Source: an uncultured Dehalococcoidia bacterium (GTDB lineage Bacteria > Chloroflexota > Dehalococcoidia > Lucifugimonadales > Lucifugimonadaceae). From it: a stretch of 64,000 nt of DNA. The stretch covers positions 1,364,001 through 1,428,000 of the forward strand of contig OX638325.1 in NCBI GenBank assembly GCA_951812795.1, read 5' to 3'. The notes under the pieces were generated by a model. That model saw only the letters and a list, made by a program, of their open reading frames with translations. It was not told where the DNA came from and searched no databases. Positions 52,343 through 61,072 of this stretch are shown in pieces. Position 1 is the stretch's first letter; each line of letters begins with the position of its first letter. The translations under genes were made by a program, and so were the position numbers.

Positions 52343-53050
52343 ATGAACTCGCATCAACATCCGACTGTCATGCCGGGTCCGCAAACCACGAACGACCGCG
52401 TGTATGTGTTCTTGGACGAATCCGGCAATTTGGATTTCAGTCCGGGTGGGACACGCTATTTCGTGTTAACCAGTGTCAGCATGAAGCGCCCCTTTCATAT
52501 GAGCAGCGCGTTGGAAAGCTACAAATACGATTGCATCGAACGCGGGCTGGAAGAGGAGAGGTTCCATTGCGCTGAGGACAATGGTTCGGTTCGTCACCAA
52601 GTGTTCGACATTATCGGGAGTGGACTTCAAGGTGTCGAGATCCACAGTTTGATTGTCGAGAAATCAAAGACCGGCCCTGCGCTTAGGTCGGACAATCGTT
52701 TTTACCCGGAGATGCTCGGCTACTTGCTGAGATACGTGCTCAATGGCTCGTTTCACAGACAAGCTAGGGAAACAGTTGTTATAACCGACACCATCCCATT
52801 GAATCGTCAACGACGAGCGATCGAAAAAGCGGTGAAGACCACACTTGGGAGCATGTTGCCGTCTGGCGCCCGATACCGCATATTTCACCACGATTCCCGA
52901 TCTCATTACGGGTTACAGATCGCGGATTATTGTTGCTGGGCGATCTACCGCAAATGGGCACGAGGTGACGACCGACACTATGCGACCATCGCCAACGCAG
53001 TGCTGAGCGAATTCGACATATTCCGAACAGGAACGACTCTTTACTACTAG
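52343..53050 (+). CDS. DUF3800 protein inserted in the trp cluster
   Basis: 235 residues: YVFLDESGNLDFSPGGTRYF with the family's DESG motif, then IVEKSKTGPAL, TDTIPLNRQRRAI and DYCCWAIYRKW. DUF3800 has an RNase H-like fold with acidic residues suited to metal binding and is common in defence islands. It starts only three bases after trpG, in the same direction, so it is read from the trp operon. Its codon use is somewhat AT-richer than trpG, consistent with insertion. Confidence 0.85.
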   Translation: MNSHQHPTVMPGPQTTNDRVYVFLDESGNLDFSPGGTRYFVLTSVSMKRPFHMSSALESYKYDCIERGLEEERFHCAEDNGSVRHQVFDIIGSGLQGVEIHSLIVEKSKTGPALRSDNRFYPEMLGYLLRYVLNGSFHRQARETVVITDTIPLNRQRRAIEKAVKTTLGSMLPSGARYRIFHHDSRSHYGLQIADYCCWAIYRKWARGDDRHYATIANAVLSEFDIFRTGTTLYY

Positions 53051-53066
53051 CCCGTAATAAAAACGA

Positions 53067-53123
53067 CCCCCTCGACTACTCCGTTTCCGGAGAGAGCCCC
53101 TTGGGCTCTTGTCATCGAGGGGG
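53067..53123. ncRNA. Candidate three-way-junction RNA element, copy 1
   Basis: A perfect 9-bp outer stem CCCCCTCGA/TCGAGGGGG encloses two hairpins: CTCCG-TTTC-CGGAG and AGAGCCC-CTT-GGGCTCT. Single-stranded parts are the CTA at 53076-53078 and TTGTCA-like 53110-53114. A second diverged copy lies at 53229. No class known to me matches; a strand-symmetric terminator or mobile element cannot be excluded. Confidence 0.5.
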
Positions 53124-53134
53124 TACCTTTGAGT

Positions 53135-53150
53135 GATATGATATCATATC
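53135..53150. promoter_or_regulatory. 16-bp perfect AT-rich palindrome
   Basis: GATATGAT-ATCATATC lies between the two three-way-junction elements. It could be an operator for a small DNA-binding protein such as a toxin-antitoxin repressor. It is out of line with the GC-rich surroundings. Confidence 0.45.
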
Positions 53151-53228
53151 CTTTCGAATTTTGGAACGTTGATCAATCACTCGACGCAGCCTTTTTGACC
53201 GTTACCTAGTTCAGAATCAGACTAGCGA

Positions 53229-53289
53229 CCTCCCCAACTACTCCGCATTGACGGAGAGCGCACCTTTGGCACGTTTGTGATCGGAGAGG
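53229..53289. ncRNA. Candidate three-way-junction RNA element, copy 2
   Basis: Outer stem CCTCCCC/GGAGAGG (one mismatch), hairpin CTCCG-CATTGA-CGGAG, and a weaker second hairpin around CACCTTTGGCACG. It keeps the same order and fixed bases as copy 1 (ACTACTCCG, CGGAGAG, CCTT, TTTGT, ATCG), while stem bases differ. Confidence 0.5.
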
Positions 53290-53328
53290 AATCTTCGATT
53301 CGAGTCTAAGCCTAAACATCGCAGGTCG

Positions 53329-53535
53329 TTATTTGTCCGCAAACAACAAACACGCGCGGATATCTTCGGATTCGAGCAACGGATACTCTCGCAGAATCGT
53401 CTCTTCGCTATCGCCGGCCGCGAGCCAACCTAAAACATGTTCAACCGCAATCCGCATGTCTCGGACTATCGGTTTGCCGCCGAATATCTCTGGCCTGAAC
53501 GTTATTCTGTTTAAAAGTTCTTGTTCTTGATCCAC
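53329..53535 (-). CDS. DUF433 antitoxin-like protein
   Basis: 68 residues: ITFRPEIFGGKPIVRDMRIAVEHVLGWLAAGDSEETILREYP, the DUF433 winged-helix-type antitoxin family. GTG 53535 has GGAGG seven bases upstream. Such proteins normally precede a DUF5615 (PIN-like) toxin, but none follows on this strand. It runs opposite to the trp genes, between DUF3800 and trpD. It is an orphan antitoxin or relic. Confidence 0.8.
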   Translation of the reverse strand: MDQEQELLNRITFRPEIFGGKPIVRDMRIAVEHVLGWLAAGDSEETILREYPLLESEDIRACLLFADK

Positions 53536-53688
53536 CAGATTCCTCCACTGCGTCCGATTTTACGCCATCCCAACCATAAGCCCCCTGCGATGCCGCAGCA
53601 ACCTAGCACTCGAGTAAGCGAACCAACCCCGTCGTTCATAACATCATTAAGACCGACATCGATTGACCGATCAATCCAACAACCAACC

Positions 53689-54735
53689 ATGAACATCCAA
53701 CAAGGCATCCAAGCCGCCGTCGACAACATCGACCTCTCACAATCCGATGCCGCCGATGTGATGGCGCAAATCATGGGCGGCGAGGCTACCGAAGCCCAGT
53801 TCGGTTCCTTCGTTACCGCACTCCGCATGAAGGGCGAGACCCCTGAAGAAATCGCGGGCATGGCGTCGGTGATGCGAGACGTCTCCCTGCATGTGAGCCC
53901 TGGTGTCGATACCGTCGATACGTGCGGGACGGGTGGCAGCGGCAAGGAATGGTTCAACATCTCCACCGCCGCGGCGTTAGTGGTGGCTGGCGCTGGTGTG
54001 CATGTGGCCAAACACGGTAACCGCGCCATGTCAGGCTCAACCGGCAGCGCCGACGTTTTGGAAGCTCTGGGTGTCAACATCTTGCTCGCACCTGAAGGCG
54101 TGTTTCGATGCGTCAATGAAGCCGGTATCGGCTTCATGTTCGCCCAAGCCTTCCACCCGGCGATGCGCTTCGCCGGACCACTCCGACCCCAGATCGGCAT
54201 CCGAACCGTCTTCAACATCCTCGGACCGTTGACGAATCCTGCCGGGGCTACCCGCCAGGTAATCGGTGTCGCTGATCGTGCAACTTCGGAGAAAATTGCG
54301 CAGGCACTCCAACTGCTTGGAACCGACTACGCATTGGTGGTCCACGCCGAATCGGGTGCCGACGAGGTCGACATCGAGGACCACACCCTGATGTTCCAGG
54401 TAACACCTGACATCCTCAAACGTCGCCGCACCCGCCCCGCCGACTTTGGCTTGCCCGAAGGTAGTCGCGACCACCTAGTCGCAGAATCGGTCGACCATAG
54501 CGCCGAAATAATCCGAACCGTCTTTGCCGGCACAGGAGGCGAGCACAACGCACCACCGAGCCCCGAACGGTCCCGCTACAACGTAGTCGCCATCAACGCC
54601 GCGGTCGCGCTCCTAGCGGCTGGAAAAGCCGAAAGCTTCAACGACGCCGCCCTAATGGCGAAAGACAGCATCGACAGCGGAGCGGCAGCGGCTAGACTCG
54701 CCGCGCTGGTGAAGGTCAGCAGCGGCTTGATTTAA
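53689..54735 (+). CDS. trpD: Anthranilate phosphoribosyltransferase
   Basis: 348 residues: DTCGTGGSGKEWFNIST binds phosphoribosyl pyrophosphate, HGNRAMSGSTGSADVLEALG, FAQAFHPAMRFAGPLR and RTVFNILGPLTNPAG. Second step of Trp synthesis. Start at ATG 53689; the longer frame upstream includes no family-like sequence. No Shine-Dalgarno is clear. Separated from trpG by ~1.35 kb of inserted genes. Confidence 0.95.
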   Translation: MNIQQGIQAAVDNIDLSQSDAADVMAQIMGGEATEAQFGSFVTALRMKGETPEEIAGMASVMRDVSLHVSPGVDTVDTCGTGGSGKEWFNISTAAALVVAGAGVHVAKHGNRAMSGSTGSADVLEALGVNILLAPEGVFRCVNEAGIGFMFAQAFHPAMRFAGPLRPQIGIRTVFNILGPLTNPAGATRQVIGVADRATSEKIAQALQLLGTDYALVVHAESGADEVDIEDHTLMFQVTPDILKRRRTRPADFGLPEGSRDHLVAESVDHSAEIIRTVFAGTGGEHNAPPSPERSRYNVVAINAAVALLAAGKAESFNDAALMAKDSIDSGAAAARLAALVKVSSGLI

Positions 54736-54883
54736 ACGTGCCTCGACGGTGATGCCTGTGGGCGGCACCAATCGCCAAATCCCCGCGCGCACGGCGCGCC
54801 GCGCAGGTCAGGTGTAACATTGCCGCTAACCGTCTACCGCGTTCGACGCGAAATCAGGGATATCGGTCGGACACAAGCCACCC

Positions 54884-56146
54884 ATGGAACTCGCCAAAGC
54901 TAGAGCGACGCGCGATCGATATCTGACCGCGCTTCACTATCGCGACTTCCGATGGATAATGCTCGGGAGCCTCGGTGGTCAATCCGCATACTGGGCATTG
55001 ATCATCGCACGAGGAGTACTCGTGCTCGAGATGACCGATTCGGCTGGTTGGGTCGGCGTCGCAACTTTCGCGGCTATGGTGCCGAGGTTCGTGATGCCGC
55101 CTTTCGCTGGCTACCTCGCCGACCGCTTCGACCGGCGCTCCGTCTTGGCCATCGCGTACGTGTTGCAAACACTGAACGTGCTGCTGCTTGCAGGTCTCGC
55201 CTTCGCCGACCTCTTGGGCGTTGGGATCCTTATCGGGCTCTCTCTACTCAATGGCACTTTCCGTGCGTTCCAGATGACAGCCACTCAGGCGTTGGTACCC
55301 AACCTCGTTTCCAAGAAGCACCTTCTCAACGCGATCGCCCTGAACCAGATGTCGCTCCAAGGCGCACGTCTGGTTGGCCCCGCATTGATCGCTCCCGCAT
55401 TGATCTTCGGGGGAACCAGCGCCGCGTTCCTCGCATGTGCGGTCCTCTATGTCGTCAGCATCGCCAGCATCCTCGCCGTCCGCACCCGTTCAACGGGCGC
55501 TCTCACCAAAGGCGCAGGGATGTTAACCAGCATCGTCGAAGCGGCTTCCTACGCCTGGGCAGACAGGAGGCTCCGAGTCATATTCATCCTCATCGCCCTC
55601 CACTGCGCGATGACCATGTCGTTCGAGACGATCCTGCCGGTGCTGTCACAGCAAGTATTGGGCGAGCCCGAGCACGCGAACAACCTGATGATGGCCGTTG
55701 GTGCCGGAGCCCTCGTCGGCGTGTTCGCCATTAGCGGCATCCGCAACTCGCAGAGCCGGGGTATCATCCTGCTCGTCGCAGGCGCCTTGAGCGGGGCATC
55801 GATGATCGTGCTCGCATCCGCGACGAATCTCGCTTCGGCGCTCGTCGGAGCCGCCGCAATGGGGGGCACGCAGGCCGCATTCATGGCGATTGCAGGGGCC
55901 ATGGTGCAGGCGCTAGCACCAGACGAAATGCGCGGACGAATAACTGGATTCAGTCACATCATCATCGGCGGGACCATGGCCGTCCTCAACCTCGTAAACG
56001 GCTTCGCAGCAGACGCGATCGGCGTATCCAACCTCCTCTGGATCCTCGGCCTAGGCTTCACCGCAATCGTTGTCGCCAGCCTCGCACTTGGTAGCCTCAG
56101 AGGCATCTACCGCGGCGCAGTTGAAGCACCCGCAGCGGCAGCTTAG
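54884..56146 (+). CDS. MFS transporter (enterobactin/multidrug exporter-like)
   Basis: 420 residues with 12 likely helices: FRWIMLGSLGGQSAYWALIIARG, FAGYLADRFDRRSVLAIAYVL (MFS motif), and LVSKKHLLNAIALNQMSLQGARLVGPAL. It resembles the EntS/DHA3-type exporters. It is unrelated to the MFS pair at 36174. It lies between trpD and the PLD gene. Whether it moves an amino acid or a toxic compound cannot be told. Confidence 0.82.
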   Translation: MELAKARATRDRYLTALHYRDFRWIMLGSLGGQSAYWALIIARGVLVLEMTDSAGWVGVATFAAMVPRFVMPPFAGYLADRFDRRSVLAIAYVLQTLNVLLLAGLAFADLLGVGILIGLSLLNGTFRAFQMTATQALVPNLVSKKHLLNAIALNQMSLQGARLVGPALIAPALIFGGTSAAFLACAVLYVVSIASILAVRTRSTGALTKGAGMLTSIVEAASYAWADRRLRVIFILIALHCAMTMSFETILPVLSQQVLGEPEHANNLMMAVGAGALVGVFAISGIRNSQSRGIILLVAGALSGASMIVLASATNLASALVGAAAMGGTQAAFMAIAGAMVQALAPDEMRGRITGFSHIIIGGTMAVLNLVNGFAADAIGVSNLLWILGLGFTAIVVASLALGSLRGIYRGAVEAPAAAA

Positions 56147-56254
56147 CATACTCCGAAACGTGTTACGGAGCGCCGAGGTTAATCGAGAAGAACACGGCAG
56201 GTACGCAATCCGCCGTGGTACTTGGGTTACTCAATCTTCAGAACGGACTCGCAA

Positions 56255-57409
56255 TTGACAACACGCATTATCGACAAAGGGTGGGCAAAAGAGTTGTCCG
56301 ACGCGTTAGCGGCTGACTCTAGTCACGTTCGGATCATATCGCCATTCATCAAATCAGCTGCCATTGATGCATTCATTGAACGCAAACCAAACAAACTCCA
56401 GGTTATTACGCGATTCAAGCTAAAGGACTTCGCTGCAGGAGTAAGCGACATCGCCGCGTTGAACAAAATCCTCCGAGCCAAGGCGCACGTCCGCGGCATT
56501 AAGGACCTCCACGCCAAGCTCTACGTTTTCGGAACAACGAGGGCAATAGTAACCTCGGCGAACCTAACGCATGCTGGCTTGCATCGGAATTTGGAATTCG
56601 GTGTTGTTTCCGATGATTTTGAATTTGTCCGCGCATGTCGGGATTACTTCGACTGTTTGTGGATCAAGGCGTGCGCAGAATTTCGGATCAGCGAATGGGT
56701 TGCAAAGATTGACGAATATGGGCGGCGTGGCGGCCGACCTAATGACGCAATGGATCTCGGCGATTACGGGGCCGATATCGGACTCGACTCATCACCTCAC
56801 GCCAGCATGCCACCAATTTTCGAACCGGGCGACCAAACCTTCGTCAAATTCTTAGGAAGGAGCACTACGCAACATCGTGCGGAACTCTCCGACAAGATAT
56901 TGGACGTCATCAAATCGAGAGATTGCCATTGGGTGTTGCGACAGTCCGCTAGGCCTAGGCAAGTCCGCGAAGGTGCGGTTATGTTCATCGGTTATTTCAC
57001 ACGAGACGCCGACATCCGAGTTTTCGGGCGCGCTACTGCCATCGAGCACGTGCCTGGTAAGGATGACGAGAACCCAGAGGATTTGGAAGATAACGATTGG
57101 CGGATCGATTACCCTTACCGAACTCGTGTCCGCAACGCTGAATTCTTGGCTGGGACGTTGGCGAACGGCATCTCACTCAATGAGTTGATGACAGCGAACG
57201 GTCATAATTCGTTCGCATCAACCAAACGCAACTATGAAAGAGGCACAGGAAACCGAGATCCTCGTCGCGCTTACCTTCAACAAGCCCGTGTAGAACTCGC
57301 ACCCGAAGGTCACGCTTGGCTTGAAAATCACCTCAACGAGGCTTTCGTAACCTACGGCAAGGTGCTTCAGCACGAATTAGACGCGATTGGCTGGCCAGAC
57401 GAGACTTAG
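56255..57409 (+). CDS. PLD-family nuclease with extra C-terminal domain (putative restriction factor)
   Basis: About 384 residues. N-terminal PLD domain: VRIISPFIKSAAIDAFI, then IKDLHAKLYVFGTTRAIVTSANLTHAGLHRNLEFGV with one full HxK...SxNxT motif near residue 90-115; such single-motif nucleases dimerise. From ~200, another domain begins: FVKFLGRSTTQHRAEL, FIGYFTRDADIRVFGRATAI and YPYRTRV. The block 'GRA.A...YP.R.R' is reminiscent of EVE/PUA-like modified-base readers, but this is tentative. Single-protein nuclease plus reader pairs act as modification-dependent restriction enzymes. Starts at TTG 56255 (GGACTCG upstream); TTG 56222 is an alternative. Confidence 0.65.
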   Translation: MTTRIIDKGWAKELSDALAADSSHVRIISPFIKSAAIDAFIERKPNKLQVITRFKLKDFAAGVSDIAALNKILRAKAHVRGIKDLHAKLYVFGTTRAIVTSANLTHAGLHRNLEFGVVSDDFEFVRACRDYFDCLWIKACAEFRISEWVAKIDEYGRRGGRPNDAMDLGDYGADIGLDSSPHASMPPIFEPGDQTFVKFLGRSTTQHRAELSDKILDVIKSRDCHWVLRQSARPRQVREGAVMFIGYFTRDADIRVFGRATAIEHVPGKDDENPEDLEDNDWRIDYPYRTRVRNAEFLAGTLANGISLNELMTANGHNSFASTKRNYERGTGNRDPRRAYLQQARVELAPEGHAWLENHLNEAFVTYGKVLQHELDAIGWPDET

Positions 57410-57545
57410 TCGTCCGACCTGATCGTCGAAGGAGCTTTCTCACCTGCGATGGTTTCGGCGCATCACGGCAGCAACAGAGTGTGCATCGCGCTTTTCACTC
57501 CTGTTTAACATTGAGTCATCACCTAAACTCGCTACCAACCAAGCG

Positions 57546-58379
57546 ATGACGACCAACAACCATTCCAACCTTTCGATACTTGACCGCATCGTCGCGGCCA
57601 AGCGGAAACGCATCGCCGACGACAAGATCGTTTCCTCGCCGGGCGCGATGTTCTCCGCTGCCGCAGACGCCAACCAAGCCCAACCGCCGCTGGCTTTCGA
57701 CCGGGCGATATCCGCGCCCTCAGCGATCTCCGTCATCGCCGAGATGAAACGATCGTCGCCCTCCGCCGGCGTCATGGACACCACCCTTGATCCTGCGAAG
57801 AGAGCAGAAACATACTGCCGTGCAGGAGCCGCAGCAATTTCCGTACTTACCGAGCAGGATTTCTTCCAGGGCACGATCTCGGACCTTCAATCCGTCGCAA
57901 CCATCGCCCATCAACACAATGTCGCGGTCCTCGAAAAAGACTTCGTCGTAGACGACTATCAGATTTACCAAGCCCGCGCCGCGGGAGCGGACACCATCCT
58001 CTTGATCATCGCCAACCTCGACCCCGGCCAATACGCCGATCTTTACACCGTCTCCAAAGGCCTCGGCATGGAACCATTGGTAGAGGTATTCGACGAACAC
58101 GAACTTGAGATAGCCCTGACCGCCGCCGAACCAAGAATCGTCGGCGTCAACAACCGCAATCTGAAGACCCTCACCACCTCGCTAGACGTCTTCCCAAGAC
58201 TCGCCAAGCGGATACCAGATGACGTTGTTAAGGTAGCCGAGAGCGGGATGCGAAGCGCCGACGATGTCAAACGCATGGCCGATGCCGGGGCCAAAGCCGT
58301 CCTAGTGGGCGAATCGCTGATGAACGCAGACGGCGATCCGACAGAATTGATCTCCCAAATGGCCGCAATCACGGTATGA
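57546..58379 (+). CDS. trpC: Indole-3-glycerol-phosphate synthase
   Basis: 277 residues, TIM barrel: VIAEMKRSSPSAGVM (catalytic Lys, phosphate site), VLEKDFVVDDYQIYQARAAG, GVNNRNLKTLTTS, and VAESGMRSADDVKRM. Converts CdRP to indoleglycerol phosphate. Its stop overlaps the trpF ATG (ATGA), so the two are coupled. Confidence 0.95.
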   Translation: MTTNNHSNLSILDRIVAAKRKRIADDKIVSSPGAMFSAAADANQAQPPLAFDRAISAPSAISVIAEMKRSSPSAGVMDTTLDPAKRAETYCRAGAAAISVLTEQDFFQGTISDLQSVATIAHQHNVAVLEKDFVVDDYQIYQARAAGADTILLIIANLDPGQYADLYTVSKGLGMEPLVEVFDEHELEIALTAAEPRIVGVNNRNLKTLTTSLDVFPRLAKRIPDDVVKVAESGMRSADDVKRMADAGAKAVLVGESLMNADGDPTELISQMAAITV

Positions 58380-59056
58380 CCTACCAACCCAAAGTGAAGA
58401 TCTGCGGTATCCGCGACGGCGATTCCGCCATGGAAGCGGTCAACGCAGGTGCCGATTTCTTCGGCGTAGTGCTCGTCGAAGGGGTCCGACGGCAGTTGAC
58501 CCGTTTTCAGGCGCAGGAGGTGGTCCGCGACTACCGAATTCGCGCACGAGACCACCGCGTCAAGCGGTTACGGCAGAAGGCGACACAGGTCGTCGGGCTC
58601 TTCAGAAACCAAGATGCTCGATGGGTCAACAAAACCACCCAGCAAGTCGATCTCGACTACGTGCAACTCAACGGTGAAGAAGACGAAGCCTACATGCGCG
58701 CAATGTGGAAACCCATCATCCGACAGCTCCGCATCAAACCCGAGATGTCCCGTGACGAACTCAGCGACATCGTCGACCATCACCTGTCTCAAGACCGCAT
58801 CGTTCTCCTCGATAAATACGACGAAGCCCAGCCCGGCGGCACCGGCAAGACATTCGACTGGACCATCGCCGAAGAAATCGCCAACCGCGAAGGCGTGATG
58901 CTCGCCGGAGGACTCACACCCGAAACAGTCCAATCCGCCGTCAAACAGCTAACCCCGTGGGCCGTCGATGTTTCGACCGGCGTCGAGACCGACGGCATCA
59001 AAGATCACCGAAAAATCCGCACCTTCATCCAAAACGCCAAACTTCCCCAGCCCTGA
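58376..59056 (+). CDS. trpF: Phosphoribosylanthranilate isomerase
   Basis: 226 residues: VKICGIRDGDSAMEAVNAGADFFG (catalytic Cys), DYVQLNGEEDEAYM, MLAGGLTPETVQSAV and AVDVSTGVETDGIKD. It is a little longer than usual, with an extra charged helix at residues ~45-65 (RIRARDHRVKRLRQKA). Overlaps trpC by four bases. trpB and trpA do not follow within the window. Confidence 0.92.
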   Translation: MTYQPKVKICGIRDGDSAMEAVNAGADFFGVVLVEGVRRQLTRFQAQEVVRDYRIRARDHRVKRLRQKATQVVGLFRNQDARWVNKTTQQVDLDYVQLNGEEDEAYMRAMWKPIIRQLRIKPEMSRDELSDIVDHHLSQDRIVLLDKYDEAQPGGTGKTFDWTIAEEIANREGVMLAGGLTPETVQSAVKQLTPWAVDVSTGVETDGIKDHRKIRTFIQNAKLPQP

Positions 59057-59136
59057 CGCATCACCGTCATGCGATTAAACGCGTCAGACCCGCACAGCCC
59101 TCTACGCTATCCTTACCAACAAAAACTCCCGCAACC

Positions 59137-59445
59137 ATGATCCCCCTAATCACCCGACACACCGACGACATCGCCGAAATCTGTCGACGACACCACGTAA
59201 AGCGGCTTGACCTTTTCGGCTCCGCCGCAGTCGGAGACTTCAACCCACAAACCAGCGACATCGACTTCCTCGTCGACTTCGGCGACGCTCCCCCAAAACC
59301 TTGGTACGGCAACCATATCGACCTGAAAGAAGACCTCGAGAGTCTATTCAAGCGCAGCGTCGATGTCATTGACGATGCCGCCATCAAAAACCCCTACGTC
59401 CGAAAATCCGTCGACGAAACCCGTGAGCAGATCTATGCGGCGTGA
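59137..59445 (+). CDS. MNT-type antitoxin (minimal nucleotidyltransferase)
   Basis: 102 residues: CRRHHVKRLDLFGSAAVGDFNPQTSDIDFLVDFGD with the GS...SDxD nucleotidyltransferase motif, and RSVDVIDDAAIKNP. In MNT-HepT systems it AMPylates the toxin's tyrosine and silences it. It starts 80 bases after trpF and overlaps the hepT gene by 11 bases. ATG 59137 fits the family's length; longer frames are not supported. Confidence 0.88.
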   Translation: MIPLITRHTDDIAEICRRHHVKRLDLFGSAAVGDFNPQTSDIDFLVDFGDAPPKPWYGNHIDLKEDLESLFKRSVDVIDDAAIKNPYVRKSVDETREQIYAA

Positions 59446-59776
59446 CCCTAGATCCTTCCTTTGGGACATCCAACAATCAGCCCACGCGAGCCAAGGGTTC
59501 ATCGCCGACAAAACCTTCGAAGATTACGAACAGAACAGGATACTTCGATCAGCCGTAGAACGCGAATTACCGATCATCGGCGAAGCCACAAACCGACTCA
59601 GACACCTCGACGAGCACCTCGCAAGCCAAATCACAAACCACCAGAGAATCATTTCCCTCCGAAACATAATCGCGCACCGATACGACGACGTTAGAAACGA
59701 CCTCATCTGGGCCACCATCAAAAACAACCTCCCAACTCTCCTCATCGAAGTAACAGACCTCCTCGAACAGCGCTGA
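59435..59776 (+). CDS. HepT-type RNase toxin (HEPN)
   Basis: 113 residues: RSFLWDIQQSAHASQGFI, then RAVERELPIIGEA-type block, and the active motif SLRNIIAHRYDDV (R-x4-H-x-Y: catalytic Arg and His and the AMPylated Tyr), then LIWATIKNNLPTLLIEV. The toxin cuts RNA when unmodified. Overlaps the upstream antitoxin gene (ATG 59435). The motifs are intact, so the pair should be functional. The HepT tail at 2-115 is a different member. Confidence 0.9.
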   Translation: MRRDPRSFLWDIQQSAHASQGFIADKTFEDYEQNRILRSAVERELPIIGEATNRLRHLDEHLASQITNHQRIISLRNIIAHRYDDVRNDLIWATIKNNLPTLLIEVTDLLEQR

Positions 59777-59784
59777 ACCTCCTC

Positions 59785-59930
59785 CTCTCTAAGAGGGGGA
59801 ATACAAGGGGGTGCCCCCGTCATTCAGGCAAAGGCCGGAACCCAAAACGACGTACGAGCGGCGTTGTCCCTTCCCTCTCCGAGGTGGTATACAAGCGGGT
59901 GCCGCCCACCAAATAACAATCACTAAATCT
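59785..59930. repeat. Cluster of palindromic repeats between hepT and the oxidoreductase gene
   Basis: It contains CTCTCTAAGAGGGGGAATAC with AAGGGGGTGCCCCC, a family A copy (59818-59844: CATTCAGGCAAAGGCCGGAACCC, diverged), and a related unit CCCTCTCCGAGGTGGTATAC with AAGCGGGTGCC. The ~255-base gap has no gene. Confidence 0.7.
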
Positions 59931-60031
59931 TCCCAATCCTTAAATCCTGCCCATTTTGGTTCAGTCAACCCCCAGTGCTAGACTCGCAAGCGCTATCCAC
60001 AACCCGACAACACCATCCCGGAGAACCAGCA

Positions 60032-61030
60032 TTGAAAGTAGCTCAAATCGGCACAAAACATGGTCACGCGGCTGGCGTTTACCAAGTGATGCTGGAACAT
60101 CCGGGCGTGGAGGTGGTCGGCTGTTACGAACCCGATGCCGAGCGTCAGGCATTTTGCGCTGAGTCGGGCGATTGGGATGATGCCGTGTGGTTCGATTCGA
60201 TCGACGAAATTTTGGACAACCCTGAGATCGTCGCCGTTGCTTCCGAAGGCGCTAACCGGGAAAGCCTCGCACACTCAGAAGCCATCGTCCGTGCCGGAAA
60301 ACATTGCTTCTACGACAAGCCAGCCGGAGATGATTACCATCGCTTTATGCGCATCATCGAAGATGCCAAAGCACAAGACCTACAAGTGACGCTCGGTTAC
60401 ATGTTCCGCAAACACGACGGCTTCGAGCGCATGGCGAACTGGGTGAGATCCGGTTTTTTGGGCCACGTCTTCCAGGTGCGAGCACACATGTCTACTTGGC
60501 TGCCTGAGCGATCGACTGGTGGGCAGTACACGGACCGAAAAGGGTTGTCGTACCACCGTGGCGGTGTTCTATTCGATCTCGGAGGGCACGTGCTCGACCA
60601 GATCGTATGGATGATGGGCAGACCAGAACGCGTCACTTCTTATCTTCAAAACGCAACATCGGAAACCCGCGACTTCATGGACAACACGCTCGGGGTTCTC
60701 GAATACTCGAATGCATTGGTGACTGTGGATATCGCGGCGATGGAACCGCGACCGATGGCACGACGTTTCGAGGTCTACGGCACGGAGGGTTCGGCGATCA
60801 TGGAGCCGTTCGAACCTGCGGAGCAGCTCCGATTGTGCATGGCCGAATCGAAAGGTGGATACGACGAGGGAGTGACGATGCTTGACCTCGAGGATCGCAG
60901 GCGATATGTTGATACTTTCGCGGCATTCGTGGAGACGATCAAGGACGGGGCGCCGCCACTACGAAGTCGGGAACACGAGCTATTGGTCCAAGAGACGTTG
61001 ATGCGTTGCACTGGCGGGTTGGCGGGATGA
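60032..61030 (+). CDS. Gfo/Idh/MocA-family oxidoreductase
   Basis: 332 residues: KVAQIGTKHGHAAGVYQVML with a variant Rossmann start, CFYDKPAGDDY at the cofactor-binding EKP position (here DKP), GGVLFDLGGHVLDQIVWMMG with the catalytic-region His. It acts on an unknown polyol or sugar. Start TTG 60032 has GGAGAA about eight bases upstream and is in frame; earlier starts lack a Shine-Dalgarno. It precedes the restriction-modification genes by ~40 bases but is unlikely to belong to them. Confidence 0.85.
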   Translation: MKVAQIGTKHGHAAGVYQVMLEHPGVEVVGCYEPDAERQAFCAESGDWDDAVWFDSIDEILDNPEIVAVASEGANRESLAHSEAIVRAGKHCFYDKPAGDDYHRFMRIIEDAKAQDLQVTLGYMFRKHDGFERMANWVRSGFLGHVFQVRAHMSTWLPERSTGGQYTDRKGLSYHRGGVLFDLGGHVLDQIVWMMGRPERVTSYLQNATSETRDFMDNTLGVLEYSNALVTVDIAAMEPRPMARRFEVYGTEGSAIMEPFEPAEQLRLCMAESKGGYDEGVTMLDLEDRRRYVDTFAAFVETIKDGAPPLRSREHELLVQETLMRCTGGLAG

Positions 61031-61072
61031 TTATTTCTTTAATCGTTTCGATTGCTCGGTGAAATTGCTGTT

